Positions 11,649-21,036 of a stretch of DNA of 64,000 nucleotides are shown here, one piece after another (position 1 is the stretch's first letter; every line of letters begins with the position of its first letter). The stretch covers positions 1-64,000 of the forward strand of contig JAEULV010000032.1 in assembly GCA_016793065.1 (NCBI GenBank), written 5' to 3'. This DNA comes from Hyphomicrobiaceae bacterium (GTDB taxonomy: Bacteria > Pseudomonadota > Alphaproteobacteria > Rhizobiales > Ancalomicrobiaceae). The notes below the pieces were generated by a model. The model made no database searches and was not told where the DNA came from. It saw only the letters and a program-made list of their open reading frames with translations. Made by a program: the position numbers and the translations under genes.

Positions 11649-13925
11649 ATGTCGAGTGATAAGCGGACCCGCATATCCATTACCGAGCAGGAAGCCCTGC
11701 AGTTCCATCATATGGGCGGCAAGCCCGGCAAGCTGGAAATCGTCCCGACCAAGCCGATGGCGACCCAGCGCGATCTGTCGCTTGCCTATTCGCCCGGCGT
11801 TGCCGTACCCGTCCGCAAGATCGCCGAGGATCCCTCGCTCGCCTTCGAATACACCACGCGCGGCAACATGGTCGCGGTCATCTCCAACGGCACGGCGATC
11901 CTCGGTCTCGGCAATCTCGGCGCGCTCGCCTCCAAGCCGGTGATGGAAGGCAAGTCCGTCCTGTTCAAGCGCTTTGCCGATGTCGATTCGATCGATCTCG
12001 AGGTCGATACCGAGGATCCGGACGCCTTCATTGCCGCCGTGCGCTATCTCGGGCCGTCGTTCGGCGGCATCAACCTTGAGGATATCAAGGCGCCGGAGTG
12101 CTTCATCATCGAAAGCCGCCTGCGCGAGCTGATGGACATCCCGGTTTTCCATGACGACCAGCACGGCACGGCGATCATCTCGTCCGCCGGCCTGATCAAC
12201 GCGCTGCACCTGACCGGCCGCGACATGAAGAAGACCAAGCTGGTGTGCAACGGCGCCGGCGCCGCCGGCATCGCCTGCATCGAACTGGTCAAGGCCATGG
12301 GCATGCCCCATGACAACGTCATCCTCTGCGACACCAAGGGCGTGGTCTACAAGGGCCGCACCGAGGGCATGAACCAGTGGAAGTCGGCCCACGCCGCCAA
12401 TACCGACGCCCGCACCCTCGAGGAAGCCATGGCCGGCGCCGACGTGTTCTTCGGCCTGTCGGTCAAGGGCGCGCTGACCCCGGAAATGGTCGCCTCGATG
12501 GCGCCGAAGCCGATCATCTTCGCCATGGCCAATCCCGATCCGGAAATCACCCCGGAAGAAGTCGCCGCCATCCGCACCGACGCGATCGTCGCCACCGGCC
12601 GGTCGGATTATCCCAATCAGGTCAACAACGTCCTCGGCTTCCCCTATATCTTCCGCGGTGCCCTCGATGTTCGCGCCACCCAGATCAACGACGCGATGAA
12701 GGTCGCCGCCGCCAAGGCGCTGGCCAAACTCGCCCGCGAGGACGTGCCCGACGAGGTCGCCGCCGCCTATCGCGGCCAGCGGCCGAAATTCGGCCCGAAC
12801 TACATCATCCCGGTGCCGTTCGACCCGCGCCTGATCTCGACGATCCCGCCGGCCGTCGCCGACGCGGCGATGGATACCGGCGTCGCCCGCCGTCCGATCA
12901 TCGACATGGATCACTACCGCCACCAGCTGAACGCCCGGCGCGATCCGATGGCGTCGACGCTGCAGCGGGTGTTCTCGCGCCTCAAGGCCGAGCCGAAGCG
13001 CGTCGTCTTCGCCGAGGGCGAGGAGGAGCAGGTGATCCGCGCCGCCGTGTCCTTCGCCACCCAGGGCCTCGGCACGCCGATCCTGATCGGCCGCGAGGAG
13101 CGCATCGCCGAGGTGTGCAAGCATGCCGGCATCGACCTCAAGGAGGGCATCGAGATCCACAATGCCCGCCTGTCGGCCCGCAACAAGGTCTACACCGACT
13201 TCATCTATCAGCGCCTGCAGCGTCGCGGCTTCCTCTATCGGGACTGCCAGCGCCTGGTGAACAACGACCGCAACTACTTCGCCGCCTGCATGGTGGCGAT
13301 GGGCGACGCCCATGCGATGATCTCGGGCGTCACCCGCAATTACGCCACCGTGCTCGATGACGTGCGCAACGTCATCGACACCAAGCCTGGCCATCGCATG
13401 ATCGGCGTGTCGCTGGTGCTGGCGCGCGGCCGCAACCTGATCGTCGCCGACACCGCCGTCACCGAGATGCCGACGGCCGAGGAACTCGCCGACATCGCCG
13501 AGGAAGCCGCCGGCGTCGCCCGCCGGCTTGGCTACGAGCCGCGCGTTGCCATGCTGGCCTATGCGACATTCGGCAACCCGCCGGGCGACCGCACCGCCAA
13601 GGTGCAGGACGCCGTCAAGATCCTCGATCGTCGCCGCGTCGACTTCGAGTATGACGGCGAAATGGCCGCCGACGTCGCCTTGAACCCGGAACTGATCTCC
13701 CAGTACCCGTTCTCGCGCCTGAAGGGGCCGGCCAACGTCCTGATCATGCCGGCGCTGCACGCCGCGTCGATCTCCACCAAGATGCTGCAGGAACTCGGCG
13801 GCGCCACCGTCATCGGCCCGCTGGTCGTCGGCCTGGAAAAGCCGGTGCAGATCCTGTCGCTCGGCTCCAAGGACAGCGACATCGTCAACATGGCGGCGAT
13901 CGCCGGTTACGACATCAACGGCTGA
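11649..13925 (+). CDS. maeB: NADP-dependent malic enzyme with C-terminal phosphotransacetylase-like domain
   Basis: Converts malate to pyruvate with reduction of NADP and supplies pyruvate and NADPH during growth on C4 acids. The 758-residue product is the long MaeB type. The malic domain (about 15-165) includes the tyrosine region [10 protein letters not shown] and the metal-binding FHDDQHGTA segment. The NAD(P)-binding domain (about 170-420) has [13 protein letters not shown]. From about 430 to the end comes a PTA_PTB domain that in this family regulates the enzyme rather than catalysing acetyl transfer. The ATG at 11649 begins [17 protein letters not shown], typical of the family; upstream in-frame residues are not conserved. 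A strong hairpin at 13941-13970 follows the stop. Confidence 0.95.
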   Translation: MSSDKRTRISITEQEALQFHHMGGKPGKLEIVPTKPMATQRDLSLAYSPGVAVPVRKIAEDPSLAFEYTTRGNMVAVISNGTAILGLGNLGALASKPVMEGKSVLFKRFADVDSIDLEVDTEDPDAFIAAVRYLGPSFGGINLEDIKAPECFIIESRLRELMDIPVFHDDQHGTAIISSAGLINALHLTGRDMKKTKLVCNGAGAAGIACIELVKAMGMPHDNVILCDTKGVVYKGRTEGMNQWKSAHAANTDARTLEEAMAGADVFFGLSVKGALTPEMVASMAPKPIIFAMANPDPEITPEEVAAIRTDAIVATGRSDYPNQVNNVLGFPYIFRGALDVRATQINDAMKVAAAKALAKLAREDVPDEVAAAYRGQRPKFGPNYIIPVPFDPRLISTIPPAVADAAMDTGVARRPIIDMDHYRHQLNARRDPMASTLQRVFSRLKAEPKRVVFAEGEEEQVIRAAVSFATQGLGTPILIGREERIAEVCKHAGIDLKEGIEIHNARLSARNKVYTDFIYQRLQRRGFLYRDCQRLVNNDRNYFAACMVAMGDAHAMISGVTRNYATVLDDVRNVIDTKPGHRMIGVSLVLARGRNLIVADTAVTEMPTAEELADIAEEAAGVARRLGYEPRVAMLAYATFGNPPGDRTAKVQDAVKILDRRRVDFEYDGEMAADVALNPELISQYPFSRLKGPANVLIMPALHAASISTKMLQELGGATVIGPLVVGLEKPVQILSLGSKDSDIVNMAAIAGYDING

Positions 13926-13940
13926 ACCAAGACCCGCATC

Positions 13941-13970
13941 GACGACGCGCCGCCGTGCCGGCGCGTCGTC
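13941..13970 (+). terminator. Strong hairpin after maeB
   Basis: A perfect 11-bp stem (GACGACGCGCC with GGCGCGTCGTC) and an 8-base loop lie 15 bp after the maeB stop and 17 bp before the next start. There is no U-run, so it may act as a partial terminator or an RNA-stabilising 3' end. Confidence 0.6.
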
Positions 13971-13987
13971 TCCGCCCCGAGGCGCCC

Positions 13988-14797
13988 ATGAGCCTGCCGC
14001 TTTCGGCCTTCCCGCTTGTCGTTGCCGGCCAGATCGTCGCCGTCCTCACCGACATCGACGACACCCTGACCACGGACGGCCGCCTGCCGGCCTCGGCCTA
14101 TGCGGCGTTGGAGCGGCTGGCCGCCGCTGGCCTTGCCGTGGTGCCGATCACCGGCCGCCCGGCCGGCTGGTGCGACATGATCGCCCGCTTCTGGCCGGTC
14201 CATGGCGTCGTCGGCGAGAACGGCGCCTTCTACTTCCGCCACGATCCGGCGACGCGCCGCATGATCCGGGTATTCGACCAGCCCGAGGCCGAACGGCGGC
14301 TAAACCGCGCCCGCCTCGACGCGCTCGCCACCCGCATCCTCGCCGAAGTCCCCGGCGCCGCCATTTCCGCCGACCAACTCTACCGCGAGGTCGATCTGGC
14401 GATCGATTTCCGCGAGGATGTCGCGCAGCTCCCACCCGCCGCTGTCGATCGCATCGTCGCGCTGTTCGAGGCCGAGGGGGCCGTCGCCAAGGTCTCGTCG
14501 ATCCATGTCAACGGCTGGTTCGGCCGTCACGACAAGCTGACCATGACCCGTCGCTTCGTCGCCGACGTGCTGGGCCTCGATCTCGACGCGACGCGCCATC
14601 GCTTCGTCTTTTGCGGCGACAGCCCCAACGACGCGCCGATGTTCTCGTTCTTCCCGCATGCCTGCGGCGTCGCCAATGTCGTCGATTTCGCCGGCCGGAT
14701 GCCGGCCATGCCCGCCTTCATCGCCGATGCCCGTGGCGGCGGCGGCTTCGTCGAAATCGCCGACACCATCCTGCGAATGCGCGGCCAGACCGGTTGA
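13988..14797 (+). CDS. HAD-superfamily (type IIB) sugar phosphatase-like hydrolase
   Basis: A 269-residue cytoplasmic hydrolase of the Cof/sucrose-phosphatase-like HAD branch. Motif I is DIDDTLTTDG with the nucleophile-type Asp pair, motif II is VVPITGRP, the catalytic lysine is in HDKLTMTRRF, and motif IV is GDSPNDAPMF. A C2-type cap lies between about residues 90 and 190. The ATG at 13988 gives a compact N terminus. The next gene encodes a phosphomannomutase, which suggests a sugar-phosphate pathway (for example a mannose- or glucose-based compatible solute or polysaccharide), but the substrate cannot be read from the sequence. A GCGGTACCGC palindrome and six Ts at 14824-14829 follow the stop. 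Confidence 0.8.
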   Translation: MSLPLSAFPLVVAGQIVAVLTDIDDTLTTDGRLPASAYAALERLAAAGLAVVPITGRPAGWCDMIARFWPVHGVVGENGAFYFRHDPATRRMIRVFDQPEAERRLNRARLDALATRILAEVPGAAISADQLYREVDLAIDFREDVAQLPPAAVDRIVALFEAEGAVAKVSSIHVNGWFGRHDKLTMTRRFVADVLGLDLDATRHRFVFCGDSPNDAPMFSFFPHACGVANVVDFAGRMPAMPAFIADARGGGGFVEIADTILRMRGQTG

Positions 14798-14935
14798 TCG
14801 TCGCGGTACCGCCGCCTCGGCTCTTTTTTCCGACTTGATTTTGCGTTACGGCAGGGTCTGTCCATTGCCTGCCGCTTCTCCGCCCGCCATTCGTTCCGCA
14901 GTTCCGCGCCGCAGGCGCCAAGATCAAGGGCCCCC

Positions 14936-16435
14936 ATGTTCCCGATCCCGAAAGCCGCGCTTCAGCCCAATACCTATGCCTATGAGGCCGAACCCCTGGT
15001 CAAGCCGACCGGGTTTCGCGAATATGACGCGCGCTGGTTCTTCGGCGAGGAACTGAACCTGATGGGCGTGCAGGCCGTCGGCATGGGTCTCGGCACGCTG
15101 ATCCGCCGCTCCGGCGTCCGCCCCGAGATCGTCGTCGGCCACGACTATCGCTCCTATTCGACCTCGATCAAGATGGCGCTGGTCGCCGGCCTGATGGCGG
15201 CCGGGATCAAGGTCCACGATATCGGCCTCTGCATGTCGCCGATGGCCTATTTCGCCCAGTTCGAGCTCGGCGTGCCCTGCGTCGCCATGGTCACCGCCTC
15301 CCACAACGACAATGGCTGGACCGGCGTCAAGATGGGCATGAACCCGCCGGTCACCTTCGGCCCGGACGAGATGACCGCCCTGAAGCAGATCGTGCTCTCG
15401 GCCGATTTCGATCTCGCCGGCGGCGGATCCTATGTCTTCGTCGAGAACTTCGCCGATCGCTACATCGCCGATCTGGTCACCCGCAAGCCGATGTCGCGCA
15501 AGCTCAAGGTCGTCGCCGCCTGCGGCAATGGCACCGCCGGCGCCTTTGCCCCGCGCATCCTCGAAAAGCTCGGCTGCGAGGTCATCCCGCTCGATGCCGA
15601 GCTTGACCATACCTTCCCGCGCTACAATCCCAATCCCGAAGACATGGAGATGCTGCACGCCATGGCCGATGCCGTGCGCGCCCATGGCGCCGACGTCGGC
15701 CTCGGCTTCGACGGCGATGGCGACCGCTGCGGCGTCGTCGACGAAATGGGCGAGGAAATCTTCGCCGACAAGATCGGCGTCATGCTGGCGCGCGACCTCT
15801 GCCGCGTCCATGGCCCGTCGCAATTCGTCGTCGACGTCAAGTCGACCGGGCTCTTCCATGCCGACCCGGTGCTGCGCGAGCTTGGCGCCCGCACCGATTA
15901 CTGGAAGACCGGCCACAGCTACATCAAGCGCCGCGTCGCCGACCTGAAGGCGCTCGCCGGCTTTGAGAAATCCGGCCACTTCTTCTTCGGCCCGCCGGTC
16001 GGGCGCGGCTATGACGACGGCGTCGTCACCGCCATCGCCGTCCTCGACATGCTCGACCGCAATCCGGATAAGTCGATGGGCGACCTCTACCGCGCCATCC
16101 CCAAGACCTGGGGATCGCCGACCATGTCGCCGAAATGCGCCGATGAGGTGAAGTATGACGTGGTCGACCGCGTCATCGCCCGCATCACCGCCCTGCGCGA
16201 CGCCGGCGCCGCCATTGCCGGCCAGCCGCTCGCCGAACTCGTCACCGTCAACGGCATCCGCGTCACCTGCGCCGACGGCACCTGGGGGCTGGTGCGCGCC
16301 TCGTCCAACAAGCCGGAGCTGGTCGTCGTCGTCGAGAGCCCGGTTTCCGAAGCCCGCATGCGCGAAATGTTCCAGGCCGTCGACGGGATCTTGCGCGAGA
16401 ACCCGGAAGTCGGCGCCTACAACCAGACGATCTGA
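14936..16435 (+). CDS. Phosphomannomutase/phosphoglucomutase
   Basis: An alpha-D-phosphohexomutase of 499 residues that interconverts hexose 6- and 1-phosphates for nucleotide-sugar and polysaccharide synthesis. The phosphoserine loop is TASHNDNGWTGVK near residue 120, the magnesium loop is DGDGDR near residue 261, and the sugar-binding and phosphate-binding loops include GHFFFGP and RASSNKPEL. The family includes ManB, AlgC and rhizobial ExoC/NoeK; I cannot choose between mannose and glucose specificity. The upstream HAD hydrolase and a short conserved gene 3 bp downstream are probably linked to it. The start at 14936 is followed by an N terminus usual for this alphaproteobacterial subgroup. 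Confidence 0.92.
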   Translation: MFPIPKAALQPNTYAYEAEPLVKPTGFREYDARWFFGEELNLMGVQAVGMGLGTLIRRSGVRPEIVVGHDYRSYSTSIKMALVAGLMAAGIKVHDIGLCMSPMAYFAQFELGVPCVAMVTASHNDNGWTGVKMGMNPPVTFGPDEMTALKQIVLSADFDLAGGGSYVFVENFADRYIADLVTRKPMSRKLKVVAACGNGTAGAFAPRILEKLGCEVIPLDAELDHTFPRYNPNPEDMEMLHAMADAVRAHGADVGLGFDGDGDRCGVVDEMGEEIFADKIGVMLARDLCRVHGPSQFVVDVKSTGLFHADPVLRELGARTDYWKTGHSYIKRRVADLKALAGFEKSGHFFFGPPVGRGYDDGVVTAIAVLDMLDRNPDKSMGDLYRAIPKTWGSPTMSPKCADEVKYDVVDRVIARITALRDAGAAIAGQPLAELVTVNGIRVTCADGTWGLVRASSNKPELVVVVESPVSEARMREMFQAVDGILRENPEVGAYNQTI

Positions 16436-16438
16436 GCC

Positions 16439-16768
16439 ATGAACGCACCCGACAACAAGCAACAGCCGAAAACCGTCGCCGGCTATATCGGCCTGTGCTG
16501 GTTCAAGCGCGAACATTTCGCCGACCATCGCCAGCTGATGTCCGATCCCGATGAACTGTTCGATACCTATGACGAATGGCTGAAGTCGGCGCACCAGATC
16601 GAGCGGACGGTGGCGGCCCAGGGGCACAGGGTGGTGCGCGTGCCGTTCGATCCGGTGTCGTTCCTGCTCTTGTGCACGACGCGCGGCATGCTGCCCGACG
16701 CCAAGGCCCGCAGCCAATGGGCGGCGATGGAGACCGAGCGGCGCTATCGCCACAAGGTGCGCGGCTGA
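16439..16768 (+). CDS. Conserved small protein of unknown function
   Basis: A 109-residue cytoplasmic protein without signal peptide or membrane helix. It begins 3 bp after the phosphomannomutase stop, so the two are almost certainly co-transcribed. It is rich in charged and aromatic residues (GYIGLCWFKREHFADHRQ, FDTYDEWLKSAHQIE) and looks like a compact alpha/beta domain. I do not recognise a named family. Position suggests a helper role in the same sugar-phosphate unit, but that is inference. Confidence 0.7.
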   Translation: MNAPDNKQQPKTVAGYIGLCWFKREHFADHRQLMSDPDELFDTYDEWLKSAHQIERTVAAQGHRVVRVPFDPVSFLLLCTTRGMLPDAKARSQWAAMETERRYRHKVRG

Positions 16769-16893
16769 CGCCGTCGGCCGATACCGCCGATGTCCGCCCG
16801 ACTCATCGACTGTCAACCTTTACAAGCATCAGGCTTTGCGTCCGGAGACGGTTTTACGTTATGACAGGCGCCGGGTTCGATCAGGGTGGGTTC

Positions 16894-18006
16894 ATGGTGC
16901 GGCGTGGCGCGATTGCGGTCTTGGGAACGGTGCTGACCTTGGCGCCGTCGTCGGCGTTTGCTGCCGGCGAAGGCCTGCGCCCCGGAGCCCCGGCCGTCCC
17001 CGCGACGGAGGCCGTCGACCCCTCGCGCACCGGTTCAGTGCAGAACCTGCGGCCGCCGGCCAGCCCCGAGGCGACGATTTCCACCGTTCCGCGCGCCGAA
17101 CCGACGCCGGCCGCCACCATCGGCGACGGCTCGCGTCCGGCATTGCCCCGTCTCGGCATCTTTCGGCTTGGCATCCTCGCCAGCGGCGATGCCTATCAGA
17201 CCCAGCTGAAGGTCGCGCCGTTCAAGCGCCGGCTGCGCGAATTGCTCGGCATCGACATCCAGGTGATGCCGTTCCGCTCGGCCAATTCCCTCGCCGACGG
17301 TGTCGCCACCCAGCGCGTCGACTATGCCATTGTCTCGGCGACGCAATATGCCTTTGCCTGGTCGCTGTGCCGCTGCGTCGAGCCGCTGGCGACGCCGCGC
17401 AATGACGACGGCTCCCTCGGCTTTCATTCGGTGATGTTCACCCGTGCCGCCGATCCCTCCACCGGGGTCGAGCAGCTGAAGGGCAAGGTTCTCGCCGTAT
17501 CGGCCGAGCATTCCCTGTCCGGCCGGCTGCTGCCCTTCGCCGCCTTCGCCCGCGCCGGCATCGATCCGCGCGCCCACTTCGCCCGCATCGACACCTATCC
17601 CAATCCGGAAGCCGCCTTGCGCGCCATGGCCCAGGGCAAGGCCGATGCCGCGCTCGGCTGGTCGAGCCTCGTTGGCGATCCGGCGACCGGCTGGACCCGT
17701 GGCACGCTGGCGAGCCTTGCCGCTCAGGGCACGGTGAAGCCGTCCGAGGTCAAGGTCGTCTGGCAGTCGGCGCAGATCCCGAACGCCCCCCACGTCGTCC
17801 GCTCCAGCCTCGATGCCGAAACCAAGCAGCGCATCCGCGCCATGCTGGTCGAACTGCTGTCGCGCGATCCGGAAGCCTATGACGCCGCCGCGCGCGGCCC
17901 CGGCGGCGGCTTCGTGCCGATCGACCACGCCTATTACGCCCCGCTGGCCGAACTCTACGCCCCGATCGCCGAGGCCGAGGCCCGCAAGGACCAGTCCGGC
18001 GGCTGA
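16894..18006 (+). CDS. PhnD-like phosphate/phosphonate-type periplasmic binding protein, orphan
   Basis: A 370-residue exported binding protein of the PhnD/PBP2 type. The chosen ATG at 16894 follows GGTGGG and starts a classic signal peptide (MVRRGAIAVLGTVLTLAPSSAFAA); an ATG at 16861 would add 11 residues. A proline/alanine-rich linker of about 60 residues precedes the domain. Characteristic segments are LGILASGDAY, RVDYAIVSATQYAFAW (ligand loop) and GKADAALGWSSLVG. No ABC permease or ATPase gene is adjacent, so it may signal to a receptor or share a distant transporter. Cysteines in the CRC segment near residue 160 may form a disulfide. Confidence 0.78.
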   Translation: MVRRGAIAVLGTVLTLAPSSAFAAGEGLRPGAPAVPATEAVDPSRTGSVQNLRPPASPEATISTVPRAEPTPAATIGDGSRPALPRLGIFRLGILASGDAYQTQLKVAPFKRRLRELLGIDIQVMPFRSANSLADGVATQRVDYAIVSATQYAFAWSLCRCVEPLATPRNDDGSLGFHSVMFTRAADPSTGVEQLKGKVLAVSAEHSLSGRLLPFAAFARAGIDPRAHFARIDTYPNPEAALRAMAQGKADAALGWSSLVGDPATGWTRGTLASLAAQGTVKPSEVKVVWQSAQIPNAPHVVRSSLDAETKQRIRAMLVELLSRDPEAYDAAARGPGGGFVPIDHAYYAPLAELYAPIAEAEARKDQSGG

Positions 18007-18061
18007 TGCCGTCCGGGCCAGTGAGCCCCCAGTCTTCCGGTAATCCCCCGCAAGCCTGATG
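18005..18061 (+). repeat. Degenerate copy of the TGATGCC intergenic repeat
   Basis: Starting in the stop codon of the PhnD-like gene, this stretch reads GATGCCGTCCGGGCC and ends CCCCGCAAGCCTGATG. It resembles the copy at 37305 (GATGCCGACGGGC ... CCCGCAGGCTCATG). Similarity to the two best copies is weak, so membership is tentative. Confidence 0.4.
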
Positions 18062-18119
18062 TCGCACGGCGTCAATTCGCCGGCGACGGTCGCCCCGGCG
18101 ATGCGCGTGCTCCGCCCGG

Positions 18120-19481
18120 TCAGACCGCCAGCGAATGCCGCGCCGCCGCCCGCGCCAGATAGACGTCGAACGCCGCCGCCGCGATCCGCACGAACGGCCG
18201 TCCGTCGGTGGTCATGGCGATGCTGTCGCCGTCGCGGATCAGAAGCCCGTCGCGCTCCAGTTCGTCGAGCTGCGCCACGCCATCGGCGAGCGTGGCGGCC
18301 GAAACCCCGTGCCGGGCGCAGACCTCGCGAAGATCGACCCGGTAGTCGCACATCAGCCGCTCGATCAGGTCGGCCCGCAGCCGATCGTCGGCGTCGAGCG
18401 CCTTGCCCTTCACCGCCGGCAGCTCGCCCGCCTCCACCGACCGGCGCCAGCCGCCGATGTCGGGGTTGTTCTGCACGAACCCCTGCGGCATCCGGCCGAT
18501 CGACGAGGCACCGAGGCCGATCAGCGTGTCGGCGTCGTCGGTGGTGTAGCCCTGGAAATTCCGCTTCAGTTCGCCGGCCGCCAGCGCCTTGGCCATGGCG
18601 TCGTCGGCGCGGGCAAAATGATCGAGCCCCACCGGCAGGAAGCCGGCATCGGCCAGCGCCTGCCGGGCGATGTCCTCCAGCGCCATCCGCTCGGTGGCGC
18701 CCGGCAGAGCCGCCTCGTCGATCAGCCGCTGGTGCTTCTTGAACCAGGGCACATGCGCATAGCCGAACAGCGCGAGCCGCGTCGGCGCCAGCAGCGTCGC
18801 CAGCCGCACCGTCTCGCGGATGCTCTCGGCCGACTGCCGCGGCAGCCCGTACATCAGATCGAAATTGAGCGCGGTGATGCCGGCGGCGCGCAAGAAGCCG
18901 ACCGCCGCCTCGACCACCTCGAACGGCTGCACCCGCCCGATGGCGACCTGTACGTCGGCATCGAAATCCTGCACCCCGAGGCTGGCGCGGGTCACGCCGG
19001 CGCCGACGAGCGAGCGTGCCAGATCGGCGGTGACGGTGCGCGGATCGAGTTCGGTCGCGTGCTCGATCAACCCCGTGAGGTCGAACCGGGCGCGGATCGC
19101 CGCCATCACCTTGTCGAAGCTCGCCTCCGGCAACAGGCTCGGCGTGCCGCCGCCCCAATGGATGTGGGTGACCTTGGCCTTGCGCCCGATCGTGTCGGCG
19201 ACGAGGTTGATCTCGGCGGCAAGCGTCTCGGCATATTCGATCACCGGATCGTCGCGCAGCGCCGCCTTGGTGTGGCAGCCGCAATAGTGGCAGATCGACC
19301 GGCAATAGGGCACGTGCAGATAGAGCGACACCGAGGCGTCCGCCGGCAGGGCGGCGAGCCATTCGGCATAGACCGTGCCATTGACCTCGGCGTTGAAATG
19401 CGGCGCCGTCGGATAACTGGTGTAGCGCGGCACGCTGCGCGTCGCATAGCGGAGATGAACGTTATTTTTCATGACAGTCAT
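18120..19481 (-). CDS. hemN: Oxygen-independent coproporphyrinogen III oxidase
   Basis: A radical SAM enzyme that oxidatively decarboxylates coproporphyrinogen III to protoporphyrinogen IX when oxygen is scarce. The 453-residue product has the PRYTSYPTAPHF N-terminal signature, the CRSICHYCGC iron-sulfur cluster motif near residue 60, the WGGGTPSLL SAM-binding loop and the HemN C-terminal domain. An ATG at 19508 overlaps the FNR box and is rejected; I use the ATG at 19481, with 19472 (MKNNVHLRY) equally possible. The box lies about 30 bp upstream, so induction by FNR/FixK under low oxygen is likely, matching the cbb3 oxidase genes nearby. Confidence 0.93.
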   Translation of the reverse strand: MTVMKNNVHLRYATRSVPRYTSYPTAPHFNAEVNGTVYAEWLAALPADASVSLYLHVPYCRSICHYCGCHTKAALRDDPVIEYAETLAAEINLVADTIGRKAKVTHIHWGGGTPSLLPEASFDKVMAAIRARFDLTGLIEHATELDPRTVTADLARSLVGAGVTRASLGVQDFDADVQVAIGRVQPFEVVEAAVGFLRAAGITALNFDLMYGLPRQSAESIRETVRLATLLAPTRLALFGYAHVPWFKKHQRLIDEAALPGATERMALEDIARQALADAGFLPVGLDHFARADDAMAKALAAGELKRNFQGYTTDDADTLIGLGASSIGRMPQGFVQNNPDIGGWRRSVEAGELPAVKGKALDADDRLRADLIERLMCDYRVDLREVCARHGVSAATLADGVAQLDELERDGLLIRDGDSIAMTTDGRPFVRIAAAAFDVYLARAAARHSLAV

Positions 19482-19507
19482 CTCGCTCGCGGCCGCCGGC
19501 TGCGTCA

Positions 19508-19521
19508 TTGATGTGTATCAA
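19508..19521. promoter_or_regulatory. FNR/FixK box upstream of hemN
   Basis: The sequence TTGAT-GTGT-ATCAA is a perfect match to the palindromic anaerobox TTGAT-N4-ATCAA. It lies just upstream of hemN on the minus strand and 160 bp before the divergent AbrB-type gene. Control of hemN fits both distance and known biology. Confidence 0.85.
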
Positions 19522-19681
19522 GCGATTTAGTGCACCAGCCGCGCCTTTCATGCATGCCCGCAATACTGCGCATGAGCATTGTTCCCGAGGTGTTGGCGGT
19601 GTCACAAAGCGGTGCTCTGGATCCGCGCCCCCCGGCTCGCTCGCCGCCTTGTTCGCCCAATGTCTTGCGAAGGATGATCGC

Positions 19682-20725
19682 ATGTCGCTTGCCGCCCTGC
19701 GCCCGCCCGCCGAAACCCTAGCGATCGCCGCCCTCGGCGGCGCCGCGTTCTGGGCCGTCGGCGCGCCGGCGCCATGGCTGTCGGGCGGCACCATCCTCGT
19801 CGCCATCGCCGCCGTCGCCGGCCGCCGCATGGTCGTGCCCGATCGGCTGCGCGACGTCGTCTTCATCCTGCTCGGCATTTCCATGGGCGGCGGCGTCAGT
19901 CCCGAGACCCTCGCCCGCGTCGGCGAATGGCCGGCGAGCATCGCCATCCTCGCCGTCACCGTCATCCTGATCGTCGTCGGTGTCGTCGCCTTCTTCCGCC
20001 TCGTCTGCGGCTGGGATGCCCTGAGCGCCTTTTTCGCCGCCGTCCCCGGCGCGCTGTCCTACGTCATGATCGCCGCTGCCGATGCCGGCGCCGACGTGCG
20101 CCGCATCGCCATAGCCCAGTCGGTGCGGCTGGTGATACTCATCGCCGTGCTGCCGGCCCTGGTCGTCGCCGGCACCGGCCACGATATCCCGGCGCCGACG
20201 GTTGCCACCGGCGCGCCCTTCGATCTGCCGGTGCTGATCGGTGCCGGCCTCGCCGGCGCGCTCGTCGCCCACTGGCTGCGCGTGCCCGGCGGCCTGCTGT
20301 TCGGCGCCTTCGTCGTCAGCGCCGGCCTGCATGCCGGCGGCTGGATCGTCGCCGACTTGCCGATCGAGGCGACCTCGGCGGGCTTCGTCGTGCTCGCCGG
20401 CGTCATCGGCCAGCGCTTCGTCGGCATCACCCTGCGCGAGCTCGCCGCCGATGCACTCGCCGGCCTGGGCGGATTTATCGTCGGCGGGATCATCGCCGCC
20501 GCCGGCGCGCTGGCGGTCGCCCGGGTAACGGTGATTCCCATCGAGCCGGCCCTGGTAGCCTTCGCGCCGGGCGCGCTGGAGGGCATGACCGCCTTGGCTT
20601 TTGGTCTGGGTCTCGACCCCGCTTACGTGGCGGCCCACCAGCTTTTGCGCTTTTTGGCGATTTCCCTGTCGATCCCATTTGTCGCACGTATTTATACGAG
20701 TCGCGTCAAGAAAAATGGCGGATAA
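19682..20725 (+). CDS. AbrB-family integral membrane protein (putative transporter/regulator)
   Basis: A 347-residue, very hydrophobic protein with about ten membrane segments. It has the two-fold repeat of the AbrB duplication family (once annotated ammonia monooxygenase), seen as matching P-GGLLFGAF/P-WLSGGTIL and GALSYVM/GALEGMT halves. Its function is not established in this lineage; transport or regulation has been suggested for relatives. The ATG at 19682 starts MSLAALRPP just before the first helix. The frame is open to 19508, but the extra residues have no membrane character and lie over the hemN control region. It is divergent from hemN. Confidence 0.82.
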   Translation: MSLAALRPPAETLAIAALGGAAFWAVGAPAPWLSGGTILVAIAAVAGRRMVVPDRLRDVVFILLGISMGGGVSPETLARVGEWPASIAILAVTVILIVVGVVAFFRLVCGWDALSAFFAAVPGALSYVMIAAADAGADVRRIAIAQSVRLVILIAVLPALVVAGTGHDIPAPTVATGAPFDLPVLIGAGLAGALVAHWLRVPGGLLFGAFVVSAGLHAGGWIVADLPIEATSAGFVVLAGVIGQRFVGITLRELAADALAGLGGFIVGGIIAAAGALAVARVTVIPIEPALVAFAPGALEGMTALAFGLGLDPAYVAAHQLLRFLAISLSIPFVARIYTSRVKKNGG

Positions 20726-21036
20726 CAGCCAAAATCAAAGGATTTAAAAAGCCCGTTTGCCTTATTGGAACGTTTCGATCCGGGTCGCGTACTTTTGCGG
20801 TTCGGTCAAACCCGCTTGACGCTCCCCCGTCGCCGGGTCTGAAACCATGTTTGAGACAGGCTAGGTCTGTCGATCTCGTGATCGGTCCTCGAACTATGCC
20901 CGCAGCGGCTTGTCCCGGACCGTGAGGGGCTGCTTGCACGTTGACCTAGGTCAATGTCGCTGGTTCCCCCTCGTGAGATGGGTCCAGTCGGCACCCTTAG
21001 GGGAGAGTGCAGACTAATAACTTTCGGGGCAAAACG
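20726..21036. other. ccoN upstream region
   Basis: This 311-bp region has no gene. It contains the FixK box at 20941-20954, about 90 bp before the ccoN start. An inverted GTCAA-N6-TTGAC at 20805-20820 is in the wrong orientation for an FNR site. Confidence 0.6.
20941..20954. promoter_or_regulatory. FNR/FixK-type box upstream of ccoN
   Basis: TTGAC-CTAG-GTCAA is a perfect palindrome matching the TTGA(T/C)-N4-(A/G)TCAA consensus of CRP/FNR regulators such as FixK. It is centred at 20947.5. A class II activator site would put transcription start near 20989, leaving a leader of about 48 bases before ccoN. Confidence 0.85.

Noticed and set aside
11460-13760. A 766-codon minus-strand frame opposite maeB
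   Set aside because: A shadow of a highly conserved metabolic gene; the product has no family resemblance.
19508-19681. N-terminal extension of the AbrB-type protein
   Set aside because: The 58 extra residues lack membrane character and overlie the FNR box; the ATG at 19682 starts just before the first helix.
20805-20820. GTCAA-ACCCGC-TTGAC as a possible second FNR box before ccoN
   Set aside because: The half-sites are in the inverted order and the spacer is six bases, so it does not fit the FNR/FixK consensus.
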